Shown one piece after another: positions 8,179 to 16,277 of a DNA stretch of 64,000 nt (positions within the stretch are counted from its first letter, which is position 1; every line of letters begins with the position of its first letter). The notes below the pieces were generated by a model. The model was not told where the DNA came from, ran no database searches, and saw only the letters and a program-made list of their open reading frames with translations. The DNA comes from Robertmurraya dakarensis (GTDB lineage: Bacteria; Bacillota; Bacilli; Bacillales; Cytobacillaceae), in assembly GCF_900156875.1 (NCBI RefSeq), contig NZ_LT707409.1, positions 1,466,046-1,530,045 of the forward strand, read 5' to 3'. The position numbers were made by a program, and so were the translations under genes.

Positions 8179-9456
8179 TTACATATTATTTGGAAGATAT
8201 AATGCGATTTCTGGGAAAATAACCAAAATTAAGATGGTTAACAAGAGTATTCCAACGAAAGGCAAGGAGCCAAGGAACACTTTATGAACCGGAATACCAG
8301 AATATTTACTTGTAATGAATAGATTAATCCCTACAGGCGGCGTTACTAGACCAATTTCAAGTAAAAGTACTACGACAACACCAAACCAGATTTCATCAAA
8401 ACCTAAACCAGTAACGATTGGGAAAATTAATGGCAAGGTTAAGATTAATGAACCAATCAAATCCATAAATAAACCAAGTATTAGGTAGAATACAATAATT
8501 AACGCAAGGATCGCCCATTTTGATAATCCGCTTTCAGAGATAGCCAGCATAATACTTTGACCTGTCCCTGTTAAGGTAAAGAAATAAGCAAAGATATAAC
8601 CACCGATAACAATGGTAAAGATCATCGCAGTTTGATGAGTTGTGTCGACAAGAGACTTGATAACATCCTTGAAGCTTAGTCTCTTCATCGCTAAACCGAT
8701 CACAAGAGCACCTAAGGCACCAAAGGCAGCCGCTTCTGTAGAAGTACCAATCCCTTGGTAGATTACAATCATGACAATTACAACTAAAATTACCATCGGC
8801 CAAATCGTCTTTAATGAAGCGAATCTTTCCAACCATGTGGATTTATCAATTTTGCTATCCAATTTGATCGAAGAAATAATGATGAACGCAGATAACAAAA
8901 GAGCTAATAGAATACCAGGAAAAACTCCGGCAATTAGTAACTTTCCAATTGATGTTTCCGTTTGAACTGCGTAAAGGATTAATGGAACACTTGGTGGAAT
9001 CATAACCGCTAATGTTCCCGTTGAAGATGCAACTAGACCAGCAGCAAAAGAATCCTTATATCGAGCTCGAATCATTTCTGGAACACAAATTTTCGACATG
9101 ATCGATGTAGCCGCAATACTTGATCCGGATAGTGCACCAAAACCAGCACTTGCGAAAACGGTCGAAATCCCAACACCGCCTGGCACATGCCCAATCCACT
9201 TTAATACCGCGTCATATAAATCTTTAGCAATATTACTTTTTGAAATAAAGTTAGCCATCAAGATAAACAAAGGGATCGTTGTTAATGTAAAACTATTTAC
9301 ACTTCTGTAGGCTGTTGAGGATAGTATCCCTGTAAATGTATCAGGTCCACCAACCAAATAGATTCCGATTGAACCAACAGCAATGAGGGTAAACCCAATT
9401 GGCATTCCTATAAATAAAAGTACTAATAATAAAACGACAATTCCTAATGCTAACAT
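8179..9456 (-). CDS. TRAP transporter large permease (DctM)
   Basis: The 425-residue product is the ion-coupled large membrane subunit of a TRAP transporter. It has about 12 membrane segments, and the family motifs IPLFILMANF near residue 60, GTLAVMIPPSVPLILYAV near 150 and GLVTPPVGINLF near 370. Start at ATG 9456 behind AGGAGGG. It follows dctQ by 33 bp and is followed by the truncated dctP. It must therefore use another receptor, most simply the intact DctP at 444-1529. Confidence 0.93.
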   Translation of the reverse strand: MLALGIVVLLLVLLFIGMPIGFTLIAVGSIGIYLVGGPDTFTGILSSTAYRSVNSFTLTTIPLFILMANFISKSNIAKDLYDAVLKWIGHVPGGVGISTVFASAGFGALSGSSIAATSIMSKICVPEMIRARYKDSFAAGLVASSTGTLAVMIPPSVPLILYAVQTETSIGKLLIAGVFPGILLALLLSAFIIISSIKLDSKIDKSTWLERFASLKTIWPMVILVVIVMIVIYQGIGTSTEAAAFGALGALVIGLAMKRLSFKDVIKSLVDTTHQTAMIFTIVIGGYIFAYFFTLTGTGQSIMLAISESGLSKWAILALIIVFYLILGLFMDLIGSLILTLPLIFPIVTGLGFDEIWFGVVVVLLLEIGLVTPPVGINLFITSKYSGIPVHKVFLGSLPFVGILLLTILILVIFPEIALYLPNNM

Positions 9457-9489
9457 AACTTCCCTCCTATGAATCTACTACTGTTTATT

Positions 9490-10035
9490 TTATACAGGCA
9501 TGTTGATATCTTCGTCATCTACAGGCTTCATGATTGTGCTTGGAGCAATAAGCTTCGGAAATAGGATGGCAACACATTCTATTATAAGTCTTAATCCAAT
9601 CATCAAGAGTCCTACAGAGATAATAAATAATGCGGGAGCTAAGGGATAATCCAACACACCAACTGATTTAATATTTTGCTCAAGATATTCAAGGCCTTCT
9701 TGTAAATTTAAGTAAGCAATGAATAAAAAGAATGGAGCTGCAAGAATGTTTGTAATGAATTTCGTTACCTTTTTCATTTTCTCAGAGAATTTTTCTTCTA
9801 AAAATGTAACTCTTACATGCTCATCATGCTTTTGTGTCTGGCTAATCGCTAAATAAACAAGCAGGACCATTAAATACTCACCTGTTAACTCAATTGTCCC
9901 TTGTATCGGACTATTGAAGAAGTACCGCAGTGTAACGTCCAGAAAGATCCACACCATCATTACAAACAAAGTAAACGATGCAATTATAGACATCACCTTG
10001 TCAATGCCATCAAAAAGACCAACTATTTTTTTCAT
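9490..10035 (-). CDS. TRAP transporter small permease (DctQ)
   Basis: About 181 residues with four membrane helices, the small TRAP membrane subunit. The ATG at 10035 follows GAAGAGGTG at good spacing; the GTG at 10047 lies inside that site. DVTLRYFFNSPIQGTIELTG near residue 40 is the usual family signature. First gene of the TRAP operon 1. Its leader carries a cre-like site (10104-10118) and an operator-like site (10210-10224). Confidence 0.92.
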   Translation of the reverse strand: MKKIVGLFDGIDKVMSIIASFTLFVMMVWIFLDVTLRYFFNSPIQGTIELTGEYLMVLLVYLAISQTQKHDEHVRVTFLEEKFSEKMKKVTKFITNILAAPFFLFIAYLNLQEGLEYLEQNIKSVGVLDYPLAPALFIISVGLLMIGLRLIIECVAILFPKLIAPSTIMKPVDDEDINMPV

Positions 10036-10103
10036 TTCAATTTTCACCTCTTCGCTAAATTTTCAATTGCATTTTTTGAGTCATTTTGTTTTCTGCAACT
10101 AGA

Positions 10104-10118
10104 TTGAAAGCGCTTTTA
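10104..10118. promoter_or_regulatory. CcpA (cre) site in the dctQM leader
   Basis: TTGAAAGCGCTTTTA has one mismatch to the cre consensus. It lies about 70 bp upstream of the dctQ start and downstream of the predicted promoter, so it would act as a roadblock. Confidence 0.6.
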
Positions 10119-10209
10119 TAAATTTGTTTTAAATAAGCTAGAATCTAGTATCAGATAAACTTTTTTAACTCATTGTTTTTATATTTGTAAATTTTGAAAA
10201 TTACACTTA

Positions 10210-10224
10210 TACCGATAGCCGGTT
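10210..10224. promoter_or_regulatory. Operator-like site C
   Basis: TACCGATAGCCGGTT preserves ACCG-N5-CGGT of the perfect palindrome at 13622. The flanking CGATAnnCGGT and TGTACCACT also match the dctP site at 1880. Confidence 0.5.
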
Positions 10225-10254
10225 TTATGTACCACTTTTTATTCATATTAGAAG

Positions 10255-10282
10255 ATTAGCATGTTTTATATATTATTGTCAA
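10255..10282 (-). promoter_or_regulatory. Possible sigma-A promoter of dctQM
   Basis: On the minus strand TTGACA (10277-10282), a 16-nt spacer and GCTAAT (10255-10260). The -35 is perfect, the -10 weak. Confidence 0.4.
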
Positions 10283-10445
10283 ACAATTTTTAAAAATTTA
10301 TATATTTGAAATTATCTATTATTGATATAATATTAAAAAATCGAATCATGGTTTTAATTTTATCAAAAACATCATAAAATCAACACTTTCAAAGAAGAAA
10401 ACTTTAATAGAAAGATAATGATTCCTATACTAATATAGAGAAATG

Positions 10446-10481
10446 AAAAAGACAGTAACAATTATCTTTATCGTTACTGTC
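10446..10481 (-). terminator. Terminator of the dehydrogenase-crotonase operon
   Basis: GACAGTAAC (10451-10459) pairs perfectly with GTTACTGTC (10473-10481), with TTTTTC following on the minus strand. Confidence 0.88.
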
Positions 10482-10523
10482 AAAAAATGAAGTAAACCAA
10501 ATTTTTTATTTAGTTTAATAGTC

Positions 10524-11336
10524 TTATTTAAATTTAGGTTTTCTTTTTTCGATTACAGCATTAACGCCTTCTTGATAGTCTTCCAGCTCTGTTGCAATTC
10601 CCATAGCGGACGAGATCATATCATAATGTGTACGCAAATCTAGGTTCAACCCTTGATATACTGCTCTCTTCGTAAAACGCATTGCTACCTGAGGTCCAGC
10701 AGCTAATTTCTCTACATACTGATCCACAAACTCCTGTAATTGATCATCCGCAACGACATGTGTCACCAGCCCCATATCTTTTGCTTCTTGGGCAGTTAGG
10801 ACAGTACGATTCCACAATAATTCCAACGCTCTATCAGTGCCTACGAATCTTGGTAAAAACCATGCAGCCCCGTCACCAGGAACAATTCCTACATTGAGAT
10901 AGCTTTCAGAAATTTTCGTATTTTCAGCTGCAATACGAATGTCACATGCCAAAGTCATATCAAACCCAGCTCCAAAGGCAATACCATGCAGTGATGCCAC
11001 TACAGGAATATCAATTTCCTGAAGCAATAAAGGAATTCTTTGAACTTTTTTCCATAGAGAATTTTTTCTAGCTAACGCCGTAGAGGATAAATCTTTCTCT
11101 CCATCACTCTGAAGGAATCCTTCTCCTTTCGCCATTGCCTTAATGTCACCGCCAGAGCAAAAGCCGCGTCCATTCCCTGAAACTACAAGGACACGAATAT
11201 CGTCTGAATCACGGACTGTTTCTAATGCATCAATCCATAAATCAATCATTTCTAAACTGAATGCGTTTATGCTGTCAGGACGATTAAGCACAATTCGTGC
11301 AATCTGATTTTCAACTGTAAAAATTAAATCACTCAT
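10524..11336 (-). CDS. Enoyl-CoA hydratase/isomerase-family protein (crotonase)
   Basis: The ATG at 11336 overlaps the stop of the previous gene as ATGA and follows AAGAGGTGG, giving 270 residues. Crotonase features are the oxyanion-hole segment GRGFCSGGDIKAM near residue 60 and FGAGFDMTLACDIRIA near 115. The glutamates of classical hydratases are not in the usual places: GGCEL reads GAGFDM, and the PEVxLG segment reads SESYLNVGIVPGDGAAW. It may therefore be an isomerase, hydrolase or atypical hydratase. It is translationally coupled to a pair of acyl-CoA dehydrogenases and should act on their product. Confidence 0.87.
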   Translation of the reverse strand: MSDLIFTVENQIARIVLNRPDSINAFSLEMIDLWIDALETVRDSDDIRVLVVSGNGRGFCSGGDIKAMAKGEGFLQSDGEKDLSSTALARKNSLWKKVQRIPLLLQEIDIPVVASLHGIAFGAGFDMTLACDIRIAAENTKISESYLNVGIVPGDGAAWFLPRFVGTDRALELLWNRTVLTAQEAKDMGLVTHVVADDQLQEFVDQYVEKLAAGPQVAMRFTKRAVYQGLNLDLRTHYDMISSAMGIATELEDYQEGVNAVIEKRKPKFK

Positions 11337-12427
11337 TTCACTTCCACCTCTTTTGAATAATTTTCTACACCTGTTATCAACGACCAAAGTCCGTCTTTAT
11401 CTAAATTCAATAATTCATCTGTTACGACTTCTTCCCATTCCGATTCCGTACCAAATTCATCCCGCCAAGACCAAAGTCTGCGAGTGCTATGATGTAATGT
11501 ATGCTCGTACGTAAATCCGATTGCCGCTAAAACTTGGTGGGCAATTGGGTTCCCTTTCCCAGCCGCTTCATTAACACGGATTTTTGCAAGTGCAATTTCC
11601 TTTGAGAATGGATCCTTTTCAAATGAATCAACAGCATAGCTTGCTGCTAGCCCTGCAGAAGCAGACTCCCCAGCTAAATGTGCAATATGATGCTGAATGG
11701 CTTGAAAACGGTGCAGCGGTCGGCCAAATTGATTTCTCTCATTCGTATGGTTAATCGTCACTTCTAAGATTTTCTCCAAGGCACCTGCCATTAGGACACT
11801 TTTTGTTAGAGCACCACTATAAAGAACCGTTTTTTCAAAATCATCTCTTCCAATAAATCTATTAACAGGATCATTAACAAAGACATGATCGAATATTACT
11901 TCATCTCTTGCTTCCCCAGCCATATTTTTACCTTGATTAATTTGTGCATCCTTTAGGTCAAGCAGAGAGAAGATCGTTCCATCTGATGTTTCTCCCAAAA
12001 CGATCAGCTTGTCCGCATATCTTGCCCAAGGAACATTTTTGGCTTTACCAGTAACGACAAAACCCTCTCCATCTTTATTGAACTGAAACGGCTGCATATT
12101 TTTTTCGTATGCAACTGTTAAAATATCATTTCCTACAGGAATATCAAATTTAGCTAATAACCAATTCGCCATATACGTTTCTGCAAGGGGAATCGGTGCA
12201 GAGTATTTCCCTGCTAAGCGAAGGATGCTTAATGCGTCATCATAATCCCCGCCGCTTCCTCCTAATTCTTCAGGGACAGCAACAGTCAACATGCCATTTT
12301 CAGCCAGGCTATTCCATAAATCACCTGCCCAGACGCCTTTTTCCGATTCATTTACTGCTTCTTTTGTTGAATATTTTTCAAACATTTTTGAAGCTGACTC
12401 GATGATCATTTCTTTCATTTCACTCAT
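11333..12427 (-). CDS. Acyl-CoA dehydrogenase, probable small subunit of a heteromer
   Basis: A 364-residue flavoprotein of the acyl-CoA dehydrogenase family, shorter and more divergent than its neighbour. The N-terminal helical part, a middle beta domain and the C-terminal FAD-binding helices (NHTNERNQFGRPLHRFQAIQ region near 230) are visible; the C-terminus LHHSTRRLWSWRDEFG is unlike the usual GGxGY ending. Start and stop overlap both neighbours by four bases (ATGA), implying coupled translation with the dehydrogenase at 12424. Such pairs form alpha2beta2 enzymes in actinobacterial steroid side-chain oxidation; that function here is inference. Confidence 0.85.
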   Translation of the reverse strand: MSEMKEMIIESASKMFEKYSTKEAVNESEKGVWAGDLWNSLAENGMLTVAVPEELGGSGGDYDDALSILRLAGKYSAPIPLAETYMANWLLAKFDIPVGNDILTVAYEKNMQPFQFNKDGEGFVVTGKAKNVPWARYADKLIVLGETSDGTIFSLLDLKDAQINQGKNMAGEARDEVIFDHVFVNDPVNRFIGRDDFEKTVLYSGALTKSVLMAGALEKILEVTINHTNERNQFGRPLHRFQAIQHHIAHLAGESASAGLAASYAVDSFEKDPFSKEIALAKIRVNEAAGKGNPIAHQVLAAIGFTYEHTLHHSTRRLWSWRDEFGTESEWEEVVTDELLNLDKDGLWSLITGVENYSKEVEVK

Positions 12428-13578
12428 TGTTGGATAACCCCCTTCGCAATGATTCCACGCAGGATTTCATTAGTGCCGCCGCGCAAAGTAAAGCCTGGCG
12501 ACTGCAGAATGGATTGTGCTAAATATTTTTCAATAAGAGATTCAGAGTCCGTAGACGGAACAACTGAAACTAATAGTCTCGTAATCTCAGCAATCTCTTG
12601 TTCAAATTTCGTTCCCATATCCTTTACTAATGAAGCGATGATATTAGAAGGAACACCTTCTTCTAGCAGTTGGGCTATTCCCAAAGACATATTACGTAAT
12701 GTCCACATTCTAGAAACTAATCGACTTACTTGCTTTAATCCATTTCGATCCTTATTTTCGACCAAAATGTTCGTCAATTCGTTTAAAAGAGGATATGTAC
12801 TTAAGATTCGTTCAGGGCCACTTCTCTCATATGCTAATTCTGCCATCCCCTGTGCCCAGCCATTTCCGACTTCTCCTACTACCATTTCATCTGGAATGAA
12901 GACATCTTCAAAGAAAACTTCATTAAAATGATGTTCTCCCGTCATTAAATGAATCGGTCTAATCGTGACGCCCGGTGCCTTTAAATCAACAATTAACTGA
13001 CTCATGCCTGCATGACGATTATTAGGATCTTGAGGTGATGTACGACATAGGACAATAGAATAGTGAGCAACATGTGCTCCACTCGTCCAAATTTTACTTC
13101 CATTTAAAACCCAGCCATTATCCACTTTAACTGCTCTTGTCTGGATATTTGCCAAATCTGAACCTGCATTCGGTTCACTCAACCCAATCGCAAAAAAACA
13201 TTCACCTTTTGCAATTTTAGGCAAGAAAAATTGCTTTTGATCTTCTGTTCCAAACTTTAGGAATAGGGGACCTGATTGACGGTCTGCGATCCAATGCCCT
13301 GACACAGGTGCACCTGCTGCAAGCATTTCTTCCGTTACTACGTATCTCTCAACAGAGGAACGTTCTCCTCCTCCATATTTCTTCGGCCATGTCATCCCAA
13401 TCCAGCCGCGTTCACCCATCTTTTTTGAAAATTCCGCTGAAAATCCACTTAACCAGCAATCACATTTTGGAACGATTGAACCATTTTCGATCTCTTCTTT
13501 TAAAAACTGCCTAATTTCTCTTCTTAATTCATCAGTTTCTTTAGGAAGTTCTACTACAGGTATTTGTAGCGCTTTCAT
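12424..13578 (-). CDS. Acyl-CoA dehydrogenase, probable large subunit of a heteromer
   Basis: The 384-residue product has the family landmarks WPKKYGGGERS near residue 65, FAIGLSEPNAGSDLA near 133 and the C-terminal LRGGTNEILRGIIAKGV. At the position of the catalytic Glu of medium-chain enzymes (YEGT) it has GGT, as in CaiA/steroid-type dehydrogenases, where the base lies elsewhere. First gene of a three-gene operon with the smaller dehydrogenase and a crotonase, all joined by ATGA overlaps. The promoter at 13656 carries the perfect palindromic operator. Confidence 0.9.
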   Translation of the reverse strand: MKALQIPVVELPKETDELRREIRQFLKEEIENGSIVPKCDCWLSGFSAEFSKKMGERGWIGMTWPKKYGGGERSSVERYVVTEEMLAAGAPVSGHWIADRQSGPLFLKFGTEDQKQFFLPKIAKGECFFAIGLSEPNAGSDLANIQTRAVKVDNGWVLNGSKIWTSGAHVAHYSIVLCRTSPQDPNNRHAGMSQLIVDLKAPGVTIRPIHLMTGEHHFNEVFFEDVFIPDEMVVGEVGNGWAQGMAELAYERSGPERILSTYPLLNELTNILVENKDRNGLKQVSRLVSRMWTLRNMSLGIAQLLEEGVPSNIIASLVKDMGTKFEQEIAEITRLLVSVVPSTDSESLIEKYLAQSILQSPGFTLRGGTNEILRGIIAKGVIQQ

Positions 13579-13621
13579 TCCATGTCACCTCTTTACAATA
13601 AGTTAGCAAAACAAAAACTTT

Positions 13622-13636
13622 TACCGTTAAACGGTA
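13622..13636. promoter_or_regulatory. Operator-like site D, perfect palindrome
   Basis: TACCGTTAAACGGTA is an exact 7-1-7 inverted repeat at about +13 to +27 of the promoter at 13656-13684. Related sites occur at 1714, 1880 and 10210. Confidence 0.65.
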
Positions 13637-13655
13637 TATGATTCCTATAGTTAAA

Positions 13656-13684
13656 ATAGTATCTTATTTAAACTATATAGTCAA
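13656..13684 (-). promoter_or_regulatory. Sigma-A promoter of the dehydrogenase-pair operon
   Basis: On the minus strand TTGACT (13679-13684), a 17-nt spacer and TACTAT (13656-13661). It shares a 12-mer around the -35 with the distal dctP promoter. Confidence 0.65.
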
Positions 13685-13780
13685 TTCGAAATTATCTGAT
13701 AAATAAATAAAGCATAACACTATAACGACAATCTTGTTTCCTATTGTGTGCTAATACGACAACAGTCTTTTAATGTGCAC

Positions 13781-13812
13781 AAAAAAGACAGCAGCACTCC
13801 TGCATACTGTCT
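13781..13812 (-). terminator. Terminator of the phosphatase gene
   Basis: The minus strand reads AAGACAG, TAT, GCAG, a short loop, CTGC and TGTCTTTTTT: a two-part stem with a T run, 14 bp after the stop codon. Confidence 0.85.
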
Positions 13813-13825
13813 TCTGTCTAACATC

Positions 13826-14608
13826 TTATTCTAAACAATAATCCTGGATGTTTTTACGAATTTCTTTCGTAATGCCAAACTCCTTCTGTATATATGTGTC
13901 AAAGTCTCCATATGTCGTATTAATGGCATCAAAAGCGGAGTGAAGATAATCTTCACGTAAAGGAAAGGAGTTTTTAAATGCATCTAATTCTTCTTTCGTA
14001 AAAAATGCTGAAGTTTTATCGAAGATTCTATTATGATAATCTTCTAATGCAATATTCGAAAGTAAGTAATCTTCTAGTGCCGTCTCATAGGGGACACCCA
14101 AAGTCATTAATATAATCATGGCTCCTACGCCCGTTCGATCCCTGCCACCAGTACAATGATGGACTAGCGGCAAGTTTTCTTCAGGATTTTTCAACCTTTC
14201 CATTAACCTTTTATATGATTGGTTTTGGATAGGCATTTCTCCATAAATTCTTAAAAATCTTTCCGCAGTAAATTGACTATAATACTCTTTGTCTCCATCT
14301 TCCTTAAAGATGTATGTAGTAATATTATCTTCTTCCATTACAGAGACCCTTTCATTAACCGCTTTTCCAATGACGGGATCCGGCTTTCGTTCCGCTTCCC
14401 CTCGTCTGCGGTAATCAAAGACGCATTTGAAATCGATGGATTCCAAGTATTTTTTATCTTCTTCCGTTAGACCTGTTAGTTCAGCTGCACGAAACAAAAT
14501 TCCTCTTTTCACTTTGCGGCCGTCACTTGTCTTTAAACCGCCCATATCCCGAAAATTATGAACACCATTTAATGGCAATAAACATTCTTTTACTCGTTCT
14601 GTTGTCAT
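13826..14608 (-). CDS. Tyrosine/dual-specificity phosphatase family protein
   Basis: A 260-residue protein of the bacterial tyrosine-phosphatase family (Y_phosphatase3). The active-site loop HCTGGRDRTG starts at His151, with nucleophile Cys152 and Arg158. NFRDMGGLKTSDG near residue 18 is the characteristic N-terminal motif. Substrates of such enzymes are phosphotyrosine, phosphoinositides or other phosphoesters. It is a single gene with its own terminator, between the dehydrogenase operon and an orphan binding protein; no link to the catabolic genes is evident beyond position. Confidence 0.88.
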   Translation of the reverse strand: MTTERVKECLLPLNGVHNFRDMGGLKTSDGRKVKRGILFRAAELTGLTEEDKKYLESIDFKCVFDYRRRGEAERKPDPVIGKAVNERVSVMEEDNITTYIFKEDGDKEYYSQFTAERFLRIYGEMPIQNQSYKRLMERLKNPEENLPLVHHCTGGRDRTGVGAMIILMTLGVPYETALEDYLLSNIALEDYHNRIFDKTSAFFTKEELDAFKNSFPLREDYLHSAFDAINTTYGDFDTYIQKEFGITKEIRKNIQDYCLE

Positions 14609-14741
14609 TTCATCACTTCCTATTCTTTTAAATAATATAAATACGTGGTATTTCTATCTAGTATCTATAGGTATGCAAATTTTGTACAGTTATCTCTAAA
14701 ATGGCATAGTCTCTTTTATTTAACGAGTCTATATAATGAAA

Positions 14742-14766
14742 CTGGACATGGAATCTCCATGTCCAG
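14742..14766 (-). terminator. Hairpin downstream of the orphan binding protein
   Basis: CTGGACATGGA pairs perfectly with TCCATGTCCAG around a three-base loop, followed on the minus strand by TTTCATTAT. It is a strong stem with a weak T run, and it lies beyond the original stop at 14775. Confidence 0.6.
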
Positions 14767-14825
14767 GAAATGAACTATTCGGCGTCAGGAAGCGTAATTT
14801 CGCCTGTTTCAGGATCGAAGGAAAT

Positions 14826-16070
14826 CTAGTCTGTTACTTGTACTAATTTTCCATCCTCTGCTTTTGTCATGAACATTTTTGTAATACCATAGTGGTTATT
14901 TTCGGAGAATGAGATACTCGTGTACATGGAATCTTCCCAGTTATCAAATGTATAAATCGCTTCATTAAATTTGTCCCAAGTCAGGTCTTCACCTGTTCTA
15001 TCAAGAGCCTCCACTACCACTTGCGCAACGGCCCAGCCGCTTTGAGCAAAACCAGTAATCGGGTCACTTCCGTATTCCTTTTTGAAACGTTCTTTAAACA
15101 ATTTAATTTTTTCATTACTATCATCATCAATACTTGCCATAACACCGCCGCTATATGTTCCATCCCAAACGCCTTCACCAGCTAATTCAAAAGCATTTGT
15201 GTCACCCCCAGCAACTGAACATACGATATAATTCAGATCGTCTCTGCCAATTTTATAAAGAGCCTTTTTTAAGTTAACCGCAGGAGCCATAACACCAAAA
15301 TTAAATAGTGTATCTGGATTTGCTTGGTCAATCTTTTGAGCTTGTGAGCTGAATTCCGTATCTTGTGGCAGATAGGTAACTTCAGCAACTAATTCGACAT
15401 CAGGATACTTTTTCAAAGCCTCTTTAAGAGCATTTAATGGTGTTTTCCCGAAATCATCATTTTGATAAGCAACGGCAATTTTCTTAGCGCCTAAATTATT
15501 AATTGCGTAATCCAGCATGATTTGTGCTTCAACTTCATAATTGATCATAGAAGATCCATACCAACCTTTCACAGGCGGCTTAATGAAATCTGAAATCCCA
15601 GAACCTGACATCAGCATCGGAACACCATTATCAATAAAGATGTCTCTCGTCGCTTGAAGTGCTGCCGTTCCCATATTCCCAGCTACTAAGAAAACTTTGT
15701 CATCCTCTGCAAGTCTTCTAGCAAATGGTACCGCCTTAGCAGGCTGATACTGATCGTCATAAGCAATTAATTTTAACTCCCGGCCATGCACCCCGCCATT
15801 TTCATTTACATATTTAAAATAAGAATCCATCCCTTTTCGGAATGCATCGTAGACGGCTAATGGTCCAGTCTGCGGAGCGGAAAGACCAACCTTAATTTCA
15901 TCGTCAGTAACCCCTTGCTGAGCACCATTTTCACTTTGCGCTTTGCTTCCTCCTTCAGTTGATTGATTTGAACTAGAACTTGAGCTTGATTGATCGCTGT
16001 TGCAGGCAGCTAATAAAAATACCATCAGCAATCCAGCAATCCATTTAAAATACTTGTTTTTAAAGCTCAT
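14826..16070 (-). CDS. Liv-type ABC transporter substrate-binding lipoprotein, orphan, C-terminally truncated
   Basis: Extracellular receptor of the branched-chain amino acid/amide family (414 residues). The signal peptide ends at a lipobox with Cys23 (LLAAC). It is clearly paralogous to the receptor at 36618, sharing SYFKYVNENGG and LKLIAYDDQYQPAK. The reading frame stops at TAG (14826-14828), but the same frame continues with ISFDPETGEITLPDAE to a second TAG at 14775. That matches the end of the paralog (ITFDPATREIKFQE), so a nonsense mutation has probably removed 17 residues. No permease or ATPase genes adjoin; it may feed the system at 33218-36546. Confidence 0.88.
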   Translation of the reverse strand: MSFKNKYFKWIAGLLMVFLLAACNSDQSSSSSSSNQSTEGGSKAQSENGAQQGVTDDEIKVGLSAPQTGPLAVYDAFRKGMDSYFKYVNENGGVHGRELKLIAYDDQYQPAKAVPFARRLAEDDKVFLVAGNMGTAALQATRDIFIDNGVPMLMSGSGISDFIKPPVKGWYGSSMINYEVEAQIMLDYAINNLGAKKIAVAYQNDDFGKTPLNALKEALKKYPDVELVAEVTYLPQDTEFSSQAQKIDQANPDTLFNFGVMAPAVNLKKALYKIGRDDLNYIVCSVAGGDTNAFELAGEGVWDGTYSGGVMASIDDDSNEKIKLFKERFKKEYGSDPITGFAQSGWAVAQVVVEALDRTGEDLTWDKFNEAIYTFDNWEDSMYTSISFSENNHYGITKMFMTKAEDGKLVQVTD

Positions 16071-16195
16071 AATGATCCTCCTCTAATGTCTAAACTAGTA
16101 AAACTATTAATATCATCTATGATTATTTTATATTTATATATTATTTCTGTCAATTCTATATTTTCTGTATTTTCAAAATATGAATTTACATTCAA

Positions 16196-16204
16196 ATTCT
16201 GAAT
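16196..16204. promoter_or_regulatory. ATTCTGAAT motif upstream of the orphan binding protein
   Basis: A 9-bp inverted repeat (ATTC-N-GAAT) of a type also found at 26590, 33008, 45306 and 63704. Possible binding site of an unidentified repressor; chance occurrence cannot be excluded. Confidence 0.25.
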
Positions 16205-16205
16205 A

Positions 16206-16245
16206 AATGAGAAGAAGAGAAGGATAATCCTCCTCTTCTTCTCAT
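16206..16245 (-). terminator. Hairpin after the MDR reductase gene
   Basis: AATGAGAAGAAGAG pairs with CTCTTCTTCTCATT (14 bp) around AAGGATAATCCTC. The T run on the minus strand is poor, but position and stem strength suit a terminator. Confidence 0.6.
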
Positions 16246-16277
16246 TGTCTAGCGAAAGCCATGCCCCGCTGGTTTAT

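Larger units (their letters stand above)
10036..10523. other. AT-rich intergenic region between crotonase and dctQ
   Basis: No gene is visible in this 488-bp stretch. It contains the dctQ control region (cre-like site, operator-like site, promoter at 10255-10282) and the crotonase terminator near 10446-10481. The part between 10285 and 10440 is very AT-rich and I see nothing definite in it. Confidence 0.6.

Noticed and set aside
14775-14828. In-frame TAG as a pyrrolysine or programmed read-through codon
   Set aside because: No pyrrolysine machinery or read-through context is visible; simple nonsense mutation explains it and the paralog has an ordinary sense codon there.
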